Of a stretch of 64,000 bases of DNA, positions 1-10,232 are shown piece after piece (within the stretch, counting starts at the first letter, position 1; every line of letters begins with the position of its first letter). The stretch comes from Ascaphus truei. Its lineage: Eukaryota; Chordata; Amphibia; Anura; Ascaphidae. The notes beneath the pieces are model-generated. The model saw nothing but the letters and a program-made list of their open reading frames with translations. It was not told the origin of the DNA and made no database searches. The stretch lies in assembly GCA_036426205.1 (NCBI GenBank), contig CM071579.1, positions 17,404,267-17,468,266 on the forward strand, read 5' to 3'. A program made the position numbers and the translations under genes.

Positions 1-38
1 AGACGAGTTGGCACAATATATAGCGAATATGGTATATA

Positions 39-212
39 ATGTATAAGAGACAGGTAAGGGACCTCCATCTAATCGCATTATCCCATATCACACCTGACTG
101 GAATTATTCAACTGGGGACTCGCCAACTTACCAGACTGATTTTTTTTTCGATTTAGATATCAACCTTAATAGTTTTTGTAGGAATCTCAGATTAAAATCC
201 TTTTTTCCATGT
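39..212 (+). pseudogene. Penelope-like element, N-terminal fragment
   Basis: The + frame reads FDLDINLNSFCRNLRLKSFF just before a GC-rich insertion. This resembles the F.LD.N.F.RKL.LK.F stretch that precedes the reverse transcriptase in Penelope-like elements. The same element appears to resume near 534 with its RT core, so this is its upstream half cut off by a MITE. It starts at or before the window edge, so the true 5' end is unseen. It is not a host gene. Assignment rests on a short motif and on the match to the downstream part. Confidence 0.5.
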
Positions 213-533
213 GCTTTTTCCCAGTGCTGAGGCGCGCTGAGGCTCAGGGAAAGCGGTGCTTTCCCTGGCCTTACACAGCGCGCCATCAGGGGGCGGGCCA
301 GTGACGTCACGGAGCTGGTTCGCCCTCATTGGGCGAACTGCTCACATGACTGGCCCTGCGCTCCGGCAAGCGGGGAAATTTCAAAACGCCGTCAGACACA
401 CGCGTCCCCAAGCGTGCTGACGCATGCGCAAGCCCCTACTAAAGCCGCTCTAATTGCGGCTGTAGGGGCTCAGTGCTGAGCGGGAGCGTGCCTCAGCGCG
501 CTTTCGCCAGCAAGCGGTAAGCATGTCCGAGGC
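213..533. mobile_element. GC-rich MITE inserted in the Penelope-like element
   Basis: A CpG-rich block with partly inverted ends (GCTGAGGCGCGCTGAGG on the left, CCTCAGCGCGC near the right). It splits a Penelope-like reading frame. The middle contains GTGACGTCACGGAGC followed by TTCGCCCTCATTGG, which closely matches the middle of the TAA-flanked MITE at 54121-54411, so both probably belong to one PIF/Harbinger-like family. A clean target-site duplication was not found here, and the ends are approximate. Confidence 0.5.
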
Positions 534-1600
534 CTAAGACAGAAGGGACTTCAATCATTACAGGGCAATGATAACATAGTCATCAAGCCCGCAGACAAGG
601 GAGGAGCGATGGTTGTCATGGATAAAGAATATTATAGGAGAGAGATTCTGGGACCACTACAGAACCATGACGACTATTGCTCCTACCCTACTGATCCAAC
701 TCAAATGATACAAACTAAAATTGAGAACTTGTTGGATGAGACATTTGAATGTGGCATTATTTCCAAACGTCTACGTATAATCTAGACAAATGAACATCCG
801 ATAATACCAGTTATATACAGGTTATCGAAAATACATAAGAGTTTGACCCACCTACCAGGTAGACCTATCGTGGCGGGAATGGATGCATTATTCCAACCGC
901 TTGCGATATTTTTAGATAGGGTATTCAGGGTCCTATAACACATTTTCTAAACCGGGTACAGGAGATTAATAAAATCATGAAGGATACTATTTTGGTCACG
1001 TTTGATATCAAATGTTTGTTCTCCTCTTACCACACAAGATCGTGGCATTTCATCAGTTTTGAGTGCTATGGAAAGAGACCAAATATTAACTGCCGGTGAG
1101 CAGACACTGATTAAAGATTTACTGAAGATCATTTGACATTACAACTATTTCCTATTTGTTGATTATTTTTATTTTCATTGTCAAGGTAAAACTATGGCAC
1201 CCACTGATGCGAAATATCTACACTAGCATCCTGTTTCCGCTAACATGCCAACCTTTGAGATTTATTATCATCGCTTATTTGTCATCGCATAGTTTCCACC
1301 ACCGTATACTACTCAGAGATTGGAGGAGATGTCCAAGAGGTTTCTTAACCGCGGATATATCCACCTCGATCGAGGATAAATACAATTGATAGAACTACTC
1401 TATTCTTACATCTAATCTGCGATATGACGAGTATGCGTGTACCGTTTGTCAGCACATATAGTACACACGGTTCTACAATAACCAAGATATTACAGAAATA
1501 TTGGTCCCTTTTACAGAAAAGTTCATCTACATATGAGATCTTCGTGTTGCCACCATTGATGTCATATTCTAGGGCCAAAAACATTTGAGACTAGCTGAGA
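534..1600 (+). pseudogene. Penelope-like retroelement reverse transcriptase, decayed
   Basis: The + strand translates piecewise to Penelope-family RT motifs in the right order: IVIKPADKGGAMVVMDKEYY near 570-640, a YRLSKIHKSL..LPGRPIV stretch near 815-870, ILVTFDIKCLFSS near 990-1025, an eroded F..DD-like segment near 1140-1210, RFLNRGY near 1340, and a FVSTYST...ITKILQKYW motif near 1445-1505. At least three frame changes and several in-frame stops separate these blocks, so the copy is dead. The order and spacing fit Neptune/Poseidon-type Penelope elements. There is no sign of a GIY-YIG endonuclease before the repeat at 1601. Confidence 0.75.
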
Positions 1601-1905
1601 GCCCCGGCGTTGCCCGGGATGTTTGTGGTGTGGGTGTGGCATTTGGGTGGGGAGTGGTCCACGCGGCCCATGTGCGGTGGTAGTGCTGCTGTGGCTGTAC
1701 TGATGGTGATTGTATTGGTGTGCTGATTTGGGAGGGTTTGGTGCTGATGTGGGGGTGCGGATGTGGGTGTGCCGATGGGGGAGGTGCAAAGGTGGCGATG
1801 TGTGGGTGCTGATGGTGTTGATGGGGGCTGGGAATGGTGGGGAGCCGAGAATGCCAGTGTGCTGGGGGGGCATGGGATACCGGTGTGCTGATGTGGTGGT
1901 GCTGG
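1601..1905. repeat. Degenerate G/T-rich minisatellite
   Basis: Purine/T-rich DNA with the phrase GTGCTGATG(TGGG/GGG) recurring irregularly (for example near 1718, 1741, 1806, 1885). It leads directly into the GT array. The long open frames across it follow from this composition and repetition and are not credible proteins. Confidence 0.6.
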
Positions 1906-2758
1906 GGTGTGTGTGTGTATACATGTTTGTGTGTATACATTGTATGTGTGTGTGTGTATACATGTGTGTGTGTGTGTATGTGTACGTGTGTGTATGTGTA
2001 TACACGTGTGTGTATACACGTGTGTGTGTATACACGTATGTGTGTGTATACACGTGTGTGTATACACGTGTGTGTGTGTATACACGTGTGTGTGTGTGTA
2101 TACACGTGTGTGTGTGTATACACGTGTGTGTGTGTGTATACACGTGTGTGTGTGTATACACGTGTGTGTGTGTATACACGTGTGTGTGTATACACGTGTG
2201 TGTGTATACACTTACGTGTGTGTATACACGTGTGTGTGTATACATTGTGTGTATGTATATATTGTGTGTGTGTATACGTGTGTGTGTGTATACACATGTG
2301 TGTATACACGTGTATACATGTTTGTGTGTGTGTATACATGTTTGTGTGTATACATTGTATGTGTGTGTGTGTGTGTGTGTGTACATTTGTGTGTGTGTAC
2401 ACATGTTTGTGTGTGTATACACATGTGTGTGTATACACATGTGTGTGTGTGTATACGTGTGTGTGTGTATACATGTGTGTGTGTGTGTATACATGTGTGT
2501 GTGTGTGTGTATACATGTGTGTGTGTATACATGTGTGTGTGTATACATTATGTGTATGTATACCTGTGTGTATACGTGTGTGAGTGTATACGTGTGTGTG
2601 TGTGAGTGTATACGTGTGTGTGTGTGTGTGTACATGTGTGTGTGTGTATGTCTCCATGTGTGTGTGTGTATGTCTCCATGTGTGTGTGTATGTCTCCATG
2701 TGTGTGTGTACGTGTACATGTGTGTGTGTGTACATGTGTGTGTGTGTGTGTGTACGTG

Positions 2759-2789
<31 letters not shown>

Positions 2790-3478
2790 ACGTGTCTACG
2801 TGTACATGTGTGTGTGTGTGTCTTCGTGTACATGTGTGTGTGTGTACGTGTGTGTGTCTACGTGCGTGTGTGTGTGTGTGTGTGTACGTGTGTGTCTACG
2901 TGTGTGTGTATGTGTGTGTGTGTGTGTTTGTGTATACGTGTGTGTGTTTGTGTCTACGTGTGTGTGTTTGTGTCTACGTGTGTGTGTTTGTGTATACGTG
3001 TGTGTGTGTGTGTATACGTGTGTGTGTATACACATGTGTGTGTACACGTGTGTGTGTGTACACGTGTGTGTGTGTACACATGTGTGTGTGTATACATGTG
3101 TGTGTGTGTGTGTATACATGTGTGTGTGTGTATACATGTGTGTGTGTATACATGTGTGTGTGTGTGTGTGTGTGTATACATGTGTGTGTATACATGTGTG
3201 TGTGTATACCTGTGTGTATACGTGTGTGAGTGTATACGTGTGTGTGTATGTGTACATGTGTGTGTGTGTATGTCTCCATGTGTGTGTGTGTATGTCTCCA
3301 TGTGTGTGTGTGTATGTCTCCATGTGTGTGTGTGTGTTTGTGTATATGTGTGTGTGTTTGTGTCTACGTGTGTGTGTTTGTGTCAACGTGTGTGTGTTTG
3401 TGTATACGTGTGTGTGTGTCTACGTCTGTGTGTGTGTGTGTCTACGTGTGTGTGTGTCTGTGTCCCTGTGTGTCCTTT
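1906..3478. repeat. 1.57-kb (GT)n / TATACACGTG compound minisatellite
   Basis: An almost uninterrupted alternating purine-pyrimidine tract made of GTGTGTGTATACACGTGTG-type units. TATACACGTG dominates the first part; TGTCTCCATGTGTG and TGTCTACGTGTG variants appear later. A higher-order block (TATACCTGTGTGTATACGTG, then TGTCTCCATG repeats) occurs at about 2559-2700 and again at about 3206-3330, which indicates segmental duplication inside the array. Open frames of several hundred codons run through it on both strands, but they encode only CVCVYT or THTYTH repeats. Confidence 0.95.
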
Positions 3479-3502
3479 GGCCCGTGACTCCGCCTCAGGG
3501 AA

Positions 3503-3549
<47 letters not shown>

Positions 3550-3690
3550 CTTTGGCCCGTCACTCCGCCTCAGGCCAATGAGAGGTGTGGGGGGCGGGCC
3601 AAGGGGGTGGTGTGAGTGTGTGAGGCCAATGAGAGGCGGGCGGGCGGGCCAAGGGACCAATGAGATTGCCGCTAGGGACACCGGACATCC
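3479..3690. repeat. 45-G homopolymer inside direct repeats, with CCAAT-containing tandem units
   Basis: G runs without a break from 3503 to 3547. It is flanked by near-identical copies of CTTTGGCCCGTSACTCCGCC (about 3474-3498 and 3549-3573). Downstream, CCAATGAGA plus GGGCGGGCCAAGGG-type units repeat three times (3576-3665). The length of the G tract in an assembly is unreliable. Confidence 0.9.
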
Positions 3691-4371
3691 AGCAGGCAGG
3701 CATGCATGCATGCAGGCAGGCAGGCAAACATACAGTGCTTTCACTAATATAGTATAAGATAATAGGCTATGTTTGCACAACTCTTATTATGACACGTATC
3801 CTATTTACATGCTAACGCTGCAGCGTCCGATGGCTGGCGTCGTGGTTCTGACATCATCGCATCGTTTTGTATATTGGGACTGTTGATGCGGCTTTCGTGG
3901 TTCCGTTGTCGCGATGACATCGCTAGTTACCGCCTGCCCTGTGTCGATTCACGCCATTTCTACGTGTACCGTATATAGTATCCTGTGACTGTGCTGGATG
4001 AAGCGCATGTGCGCCTGAACCGTCGCCATGGATATTTTTGGTATTCCGTGCTGCGTCTTTGCTTTTGTTTACTTTTTGCTGCGATATAAAATAAATGTTT
4101 GATATAAGCTGGCGTGCGGTAAATAAACCTTTATTCTTTTGGATCAGATTTTTTTTTTTTTTTTTTAATCCCTGGTTTGGTGGAATAATATATCACCTCA
4201 ATGACTCAAACAGCAGAAGGATATCTTTATTAACCCATTAGTAGGCGGTGAAGCTTATTACATTTGCAACATTTACGTATTTAACCCTTTGTGTTGCTGG
4301 AAGGTTTGCATTTTGATACAGAAAAGGCAGAATAATACTTGACAACCTGTATTTTATGATACTGTTTGGAA
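3691..4371. other. Unassigned intronic or flanking DNA with short simple repeats
   Basis: A (TGCA)n/(GGCA)n stretch covers about 3697-3727, and a T16-like run lies near 4150-4165. Two AATAAA words occur near 4089 and 4122. No exon or mobile-element protein was recognised. The MPPED2 exon before 5561 is not here, so this is expected to be MPPED2 intron sequence. Confidence 0.5.
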
Positions 4372-4373
4372 TA

Positions 4374-4578
4374 AAGGCGTCCTCGGTTATCCAACAGAAT
4401 CTGTTCTGGAAGTAGCGTTGGATAGTGAAACCGTTGTAAAGTGAGTCCCATGTTAATCAGTGGCGGTGAGCGCTGGATAACGCATTCAGGCGTCAAAACG
4501 GCCCATAGGGTTGCATTGTAAAGCGTTGGTTATGCCATTCGTTGTAAAGTGAAACGTTGGATAGCGAGGACTACATGT
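4374..4578. mobile_element. Pogo/Tigger-like MITE, copy 1
   Basis: About 205 bp with ends GTCCTCGGTTATCCAACAG and GGATAGCGAGGACTACATGTA. It is homologous, in inverted orientation, to the well-preserved copy at 56181-56377 (shared GTTGGATAG, GTGAGCGCTGGATAAC and CCCATAGGGTTGC). The outer terminal bases are eroded compared with that copy. It lies directly against a 13-bp tandem array. Confidence 0.7.
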
Positions 4579-4607
4579 AGTGAATTTACTTTTTGGCTCC
4601 AGATATG

Positions 4608-4868
4608 CCTCCTGCATACTCCTCCCGTATACTCCTCCCGTATACTCCTCCTGCATACTCCTCCTGCATACTCCTCCTGCATACTCCTCCTGCATACTCC
4701 TCCTGCATACTCCTCCTGCATACTCCTCCTGCATACTCCTCCTGCATACTCCTCCCATATACGCCTCCCGTATTTGCCTCCTGTTTAGTCCTGTATACTC
4801 CACCTGTATACTCTCGTAGACGCCTCCTATGTACTTCTCCTGTATACGCCTCCCGTATACTCCTGAGA
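4608..4868. repeat. 13-bp tandem repeat, unit CTCCTCCTGCATA
   Basis: About 12 near-perfect copies of a 13-bp unit run from roughly 4636 to 4755, flanked by diverged copies (CTCCCGTATA, CGCCTCCCGTAT, CTCCACCTGTATA). Because 13 is not a multiple of three, all frames stay open and give ORFs on both strands with a 13-residue period. None of these is a gene. Confidence 0.9.
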
Positions 4869-5560
4869 TGTGCTTCTGTCTTGTGAAGGACATTGTTTTA
4901 GTTTATTCAGGATGGGTTACAGAGAAATGGAGATCGCTTCTGTTCATCATGTTGCTGATGTAGACAATACGTAGCTGCCATTCCTTTTTATTTTATTTTT
5001 TATTTATGATTTATTTGAGCTTAACCCCCTCTATGTAAAAGGAGCGTGCAGATAAAGGAGAGTGGTAAGCCCCTTCCTGCTGTGTTATGTCTGTCACAAA
5101 GCCATGTAACAGCCGTATATTGCTTTATATAACGCATCCTTTGCTTTTTTCCCTATAAAACACCATGCTGGAATTTTAAAAGTCACACTTCAGATGCATT
5201 TCTTTTTTACAAACCCTAGCCGTGGAAGCAGTTTGCTAAACAAGGTGATAAATGTTTTTATTTGATGCTGTGTTTGGAGGGATGGAAACACGACCCCATC
5301 ACATTTATTAACTGACCCTTTCTGTGAAGGTGACATACTTGGGATATACGGCTTGGCTATGTAGGTAGCCAATGTGAAAATGCTCAGGCTTCTGTACAAT
5401 GTCCTGTAAGCTACATCCACTTCTCACGTATTTCCCAGTCTCTGCAATATGTACAGCGAGAGAGACATCGTAATGTAACTGTCTACCATCAGCAAGAGTC
5501 GTTGCAAGTAGCAATTAATGAAATCAAACTGATACAGCCTTTTGTTCTTCTCTCCAAAAG
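4869..5560. other. MPPED2 intron upstream of exon, no feature recognised
   Basis: AT-rich, CpG-poor DNA with no recognisable repeat protein. It ends in a pyrimidine-rich stretch (CCTTTTGTTCTTCTCTCC) and AAAAG acceptor at 5560, directly before the MPPED2 exon. Confidence 0.6.
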
Positions 5561-5676
5561 GACACCTTGGTTTAATGGATGGGGTTTTAATCTCCCCAGA
5601 GGTCAGTCTTTACTTGACAAGTGGAACCTTATCCCAGAGGGCATCGATATACTAATGTCTCATGGACCTCCTCTTG
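5561..5676 (+). CDS. MPPED2: MPPED2 metallophosphoesterase, coding exon (third from last)
   Basis: Encodes TPWFNGWGFNLPRGQS and then LLDKWNLIPEGIDILMSHGP, followed by PL and the first base of a Gly codon. It matches MPPED2, the brain-expressed metallophosphoesterase (239FB family), almost residue for residue. The family folds as a dinuclear metal hydrolase acting on phosphodiesters; HGPPLG carries a metal-site histidine. Borders are a CCAAAAG acceptor at 5560 and a GTAAGT donor at 5677. The exon begins with the third base of the Trp codon that ends GAPW in the protein and stops after base 1 of a Gly codon. Together with 11989-12102 and 12417-12535 it forms the C-terminal end of the protein. 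The exon carrying the N-terminal metal site (GNHE) was not found and should lie before position 1. An ORF call that starts at 5502 includes intron and is not the real start. Confidence 0.95.
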
Positions 5677-6184
5677 GTAAGTGAAGCACACGCTGTCATC
5701 TTCTATATAGAGTAACCGCTTTTCATGTAGGCAAAATGAATCGTTCTTTCAGGGGGCACGCTTATTCCCCCTTAACACTAAACCACGAATAAAAAAAAAT
5801 TGATGCCTTTACAGGAGTCCTGTATGATAATTAAACTCCACAGATCGAGCGCGTTCCTAGGTGTTGTTTAAATTAAATTTTCTGATTTACTGGAGCCGGT
5901 GAAAATTAAATGGATATCCACAGCAGCTCTGCAGCCTTTTGAGCTTGCCCATTTATTTTATTAACGGTATTTATCTGACAGGTAACAGCTCCCAATTCAA
6001 AGGCTTTATGGGTTCTGCGGATGGGCTGAAACCTAAGGGCTTCTTTTAACTCTGGCGTCGGGCTTCTCCGGCAGATCGTGTGACTACATCCAGCATTAAT
6101 CAGTCGTTCTTTCCAGGGTAAAAGTACATTAATGTTTGGAATGCAGAACAGTTCTCTCCTACCGTGTGTGTATTTGTGTGAGAT

Positions 6185-6246
6185 ATATTATATATATTTA
6201 TATATATATATACATATATACATATATACATATATACATACACACA
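6185..6246. repeat. AT-rich microsatellite (TATATACA)n
   Basis: Runs of TATATA and CATATATA ending in CACACACAGG. Ordinary intronic simple repeat. Confidence 0.9.
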
Positions 6247-7009
6247 GGTGATTTTATCTGCGTGTACACAGGTACATGTTTATAAATTAAGAGAACAGTG
6301 GTACGCAGCATTGAGCCACGCAAGATGGCTCACCATGGTAATAAATAATAGAGAAGTCAGATGCAAATACCATTGTAAATGAGTTTGCTGTCTCCCTCCT
6401 TGTGGTCCCTGGACCCTGCCAGCTACGATGTAATGAGTACCGTGCAGCACGTTCATTCTCCTCTGGGGGCCCGTATATAAGCTGCCGTTTGGGGGGGGAC
6501 ATTTTTACGACCAGGTTTCCTTTCTGCCCCTAATATATGCATGAAGTAATGTACTGTAACCCGTTCTTCTTAGCGGCTTGGAGAAGGAAATCTCCTCTAA
6601 CTACTTTTATTAAAGAATCCCTGCCGTGACAATGAGGACCTTGTGCAGTTACGAGAAGTAGCATTGCTGCGTTTCGTTGATGGACTTCTGGTATGCACGG
6701 TTTCGTAGAGAACTCAATCTATATAAATGTGTCCCAGAAATGCTTCTACACACTTAATTTTTTTTAACAGAAGTGTTTGCATTTGGGAAACTCATGCTTT
6801 TGCAATATTATTAGCTGTTGAAGATAAACCCAAGTGGACTAGGCAGGAAGACATTAGAAACCACCCTCTTAAAAGTTTGCAATGAGATCCAGTGCAGAAT
6901 GGAACTGGGACACTTACTGGTGCAATATTCCTTGTTAAACAAGCTCCAGTGCTCTGGAATAGTGGAACACTCTTTAAACTGGCATAGCCCCCTTTCCCTA
7001 TGCCTAAGG

Positions 7010-7364
7010 GAAATACGCGGGCGACTACACGTGCTGCTGTACCTGTGTGCTCACAGGAGGCCACCTACAGTATGAGGGATCCCAGCGTTGGCGGGATAAC
7101 CCCTCACAGGAACCAATACAACCACAGAAAGCAATAACACGACACCATGTATATAACTGGTCTTTAGTGTAACAATGCTACACATATAACACACAATACT
7201 ACGTAGCACAGTATAGTGCAGTGACCCCAACACTTAGTGTTTCCCCCAAAGTACTGAGGATGTGGTGGCACCAATAACCCCTGGTGTCCGCCACAGCAAT
7301 CCCACCCAAATGTGAGGTAGCGCTACCCCCTGTAAATGTTAGTGCACGTTGGGTACCTGCAGGA
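7010..7364. mobile_element. Composite dispersed repeat family A, left part
   Basis: Shares phrases in order with 25290-26500: CTCACAGGAGGCC, GGACCCAATACAATAATA-like text, CACCTGGTGTCC, and AAYCCACCCAAWGTGTGAG, then a GTTGGTGCAC-like segment and GGGTAC. It is broken at about 7365, where a second repeat with inverted arms begins, and appears to resume near 9030 with GGGTACTCCAG. No coding frame was recognised. It could be the LTR or non-coding part of an LTR element. Confidence 0.55.
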
Positions 7365-7369
7365 TGACT

Positions 7370-8930
7370 GACTACAAAGTCTGATCAAAGACGATCAGGA
7401 AAAGGTCCCAAAATGCTGCACTCAACCTATTAAAATGTAGAACGAAACCTGGTATTGGTATCTTATTCAAAGGGCAAGTAACTGCCGTGGCTGTAGTGGG
7501 ACGAATTTAGAGACTGGTCAAGAAAACTCCCTCTAAGGGGAATAACAAAAAATAATAACATTTTATTAAACATATATATGAGACTCGTAGTGTGTACATT
7601 ATTTACAGTGTGTGATTATTACAACCCCGGTGGTGAGGACCGGACAAACTCATATAGGTGAAGAATAACCTGGCATCGGGTCAACGGCAACAGTAACACG
7701 AAGTGCTGAATATGTTTATGTATGCGTTACATTGAACTGCACTATATGGTCGATACAGCATTGCGGTACCTAATTACGTTGTTACTAGAAGGGGTAATTA
7801 CTCCTAGTGTACTTGAACCAGTGATACTTCTTAAAACACTGCTCAAATGCCAAGATTCCTCCCCACACTATTAAGTGCAGAGCTATATATGGCAACACTG
7901 AAAGTTATGTGATGAGACCACGCTGGTATACACACTGAGATAGTGACGCACATTGCAACAAATCTGTTGCTTATTTTTTTGCAATCTAAATTGCCACTAC
8001 AGCAAAGGAGATTTTTCCTAATAATAAATTGTAGTTGTGAGGTACAGGAGGGCCCTGGGCATGTGGCGGGTTCTGTTCTAAGGGCCCACCGCAAAGCGAA
8101 AATCGGCAGAAAGCGGAACCGGCGATTTTCAACTTGTGCGCAATCTTTGTTCTCCGCATGCGCAATCTTTCTTCCGCGCATGCGCAACCTGGTCAACCAC
8201 CTGTTCTGCGCATGCGCACCCTTGGCAACCACCCGCACTCCGCATGCGCAACCTCAGAATTCCCCGTTCTGTGCATGCGCAGACATGGCAGCCCCCTTCT
8301 CGGTACCGCTGTATCGGTGGATCGGGGCGACGAGAAGCGGGGCATTACTGTATACGTAGTCAATACTGAGACTTAGGTCTGTGATTGTTTTGCCATTAAT
8401 ACTATAGTGGCATCAACTATCTACTGTAAGTACTAAACTACTGCCAGTGATAGTATATACATTTACCTCACAGATCTGATTATAACAGCACTCTTAGATC
8501 AGGAATTCTTGTATAAATATATACTGATATACTGTGCAGTACAGCTGTTGAATTGTTCACCTATATGAGTTTGTCCGGTCCTCATCACCAGGTTTTAATA
8601 TTCACACACTGTAAATAATGTACAAACTACACGTTATATATATAATATATTATATATATATAGATATATATATATATATAATATATTATATATATACTAT
8701 ATATATCTATTTATTTTTATAGTTTTTTTTTTAATAAAATGTTATTCTTTTTTGTTATTCCCCTTAGAGGTTGTTTTCTTGACCAGTCTCTTAATTCGTC
8801 CTACTATAGCCACGGCAGTTACTTACCCTTTGAATAAGATACCAAAACCAGGTTTCGTTCGAAATTTTAATAGGTTGAGTGCAGCATTTTGGGACCTTTT
8901 CCTGATCGTCTTTGATCAGACTTTGTAGTC
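7370..8930. repeat. Long inverted repeat (about 300-380-bp arms, about 880-bp loop)
   Basis: The left arm (7370-7668) starts GACTACAAAGTCTGATCAAA and ends GACAAACTCATATAGGTGAA. The right arm (8549-8930) carries the reverse complement, starting TTCACCTATATGAGTTTGTC and ending TTTGATCAGACTTTGTAGTC. The right arm is longer because of a TATATA expansion at 8640-8705. The terminal inverted copies suggest a DNA transposon or a pair of inverted elements nested in family A. No transposase frame was recognised in the loop. Confidence 0.85.
8154..8282. promoter_or_regulatory. Cluster of five GCATGCGCA (NRF1-like) motifs
   Basis: GCATGCGCA or a one-base variant recurs five times, roughly every 30 bp (near 8156, 8178, 8211, 8242 and 8272), in a CpG-rich patch in the loop of the inverted repeat. 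(T)GCGCATGCGCA is the established NRF1 binding palindrome. No transcription start or gene is visible beside it, so a role is only inferred from the motif. It may simply be a minisatellite. Confidence 0.45.
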
Positions 8931-8984
8931 ATGTTGTTTATTCCCATATGCACCCCCCAAATGATGATACAATATTTGTAAGAT

Positions 8985-9600
8985 ATTATGGTTGAGCGGC
9001 GATCACTCTTTTGTGTGTTTATATTGGGTACTCCAGTACCAGGTGCCGTTTGCAGAGGTGTGTTGGAGTAGGTCACATGCAGCGGGGCTTCTGACAACAA
9101 TTGCCTCTCTCCTAAGGGTCCCGCTCCCCCTCGTGGGGTGAACCGGAGTGTCTCACCCAGGTGTTCTAGGATACTGCGGGGAATGGTCCCTATCTGGGGC
9201 CTTCCCTGCAATACTGCTCTTCGGGTGTCTCACGGCCTGACTGGGGCCTAGGGGCAAAGTTCTGGCCTAGTCATGGGGCAGGTGGCACCCTGGATGCATA
9301 TGTCCTCTCTGCCGGCTCCTGCTTAGCGGACTTTCCGCCCGCGGAGGATATCCTGTTCCTCCTCCTGCCAGAGTCCCTCTGGCTGGGACAGTCCGCTGTG
9401 GTATTTCCCTACCACCTGAGGATTCTGGGACATGTAGTCCCGCTGCTGCTTATGCGGAGCCATTCTAAGATGACCACCACACTCCTGACACTGCGCATGC
9501 GCGCCTAACAACATGGCTGCCCCCACACTCCCAATCGCACGGAGCTCCGGAGATGGCTGGGCAGATCCCCCACACCGGAGGCAGGGTAGGGGACTTGGCT
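8985..9600. mobile_element. Composite dispersed repeat family A, right part
   Basis: Resumes with GGGTACTCCAGTACCAGGTG, matching GGGTACTCCAGCACCTGGTA at 25759. It then shares GGTGTCWSGGCCTGACTG-like, GGCCTAGT and CTGCGCATGCGC-type phrases with 25980-26330, and ends in CCGGAGGCAGGGTAGGGGAC. There is no ORF of note. Confidence 0.55.
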
Positions 9601-9612
9601 ACACTGGTTTTA

Positions 9613-10232
9613 CTCATACCTATCGGGTAGATCCCAACATGTCTTTTGGGCTCTATCTCCAACCCCATGAATGTCACCTGTGGGGTTCCGCAAGGCTCTG
9701 TTCTGGGGCCCTTACTCTTTTCAGTCTTTATTAATGATCTACCTACAGCTTGTAAGGGAGCTTCAAGGCACATGTATGTGGATGAAATAATCTTATATAC
9801 AGACAGCCCTAACCTCTCCGATCTTGGACACATACTTCAATCTGATTTTTCAAGACAAATACTGGATTTCTCAAAACAAACTGTTTTTTAAACACTGACA
9901 AATCTGTAACAATGGTATTTGGGACCACGGCTACATTTCTAGTGCCAGAGCTACAGATCAAACGTGCACCTCACAATTGGAACAACCTAACTGAGACTCG
10001 CAAAGCCTCCGACAGTTTAATTTCAAGACTAAGGCTGTCTCACATTTTAATCTGGTCTGTAACTGTTACTTTCCTGAAATGTTTGCAAATATAATGTATA
10101 ACCTCTCTTCAATTCATGTAACCATGTATTTGTCATCATAACTCCCAGGACATCCATGAAAACGATAGGTAACACTCAATGTATTACTTCCTGGGAACAC
10201 ATTTTATAGTAAATAAATAAATCCCTATTCTG
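9613..10232 (+). pseudogene. LINE reverse transcriptase fragment with 3' tail
   Basis: Frame 9646-9891 encodes VTCGVPQGSVLGPLLFSVFI, then NDLP, and a YVDE box in place of the usual YADD. This is followed by TDSPNLSDLGHILQSDF and a terminal APHNWNNLTETRKASDSLIS segment typical of L2/Rex-like LINE C-termini. The catalytic box is mutated, the frame shifts near 9645 and near 9891, and the 5' part is missing. The copy ends at AAATAAATAAAT (10210-10222). Its 3' tail matches 35095-35265, so both belong to one LINE family. Confidence 0.8.

Noticed and set aside
1562..3615. Open frames up to 623 codons on both strands
   Set aside because: They lie wholly in the GT/TATACACGTG array and encode only CVCVYT or THTYTH repeats; repeat periodicity explains the openness.
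4486..4893. 135-codon - strand ORF and three + strand ORFs with 13-residue repeats
   Set aside because: They are the translation of a 13-bp tandem repeat open in all frames; no conserved domain.
5502..5560. ATG-initiated extension upstream of the MPPED2 exon
   Set aside because: The residues before TPWFNG do not match MPPED2, and a splice acceptor sits at 5560; this is intron.
7843..8376. Overlapping ORFs of 77-138 codons around the GCATGCGCA motifs
   Set aside because: They overlap in several frames and both strands in a tandem CpG-rich patch; no protein similarity was recognised.
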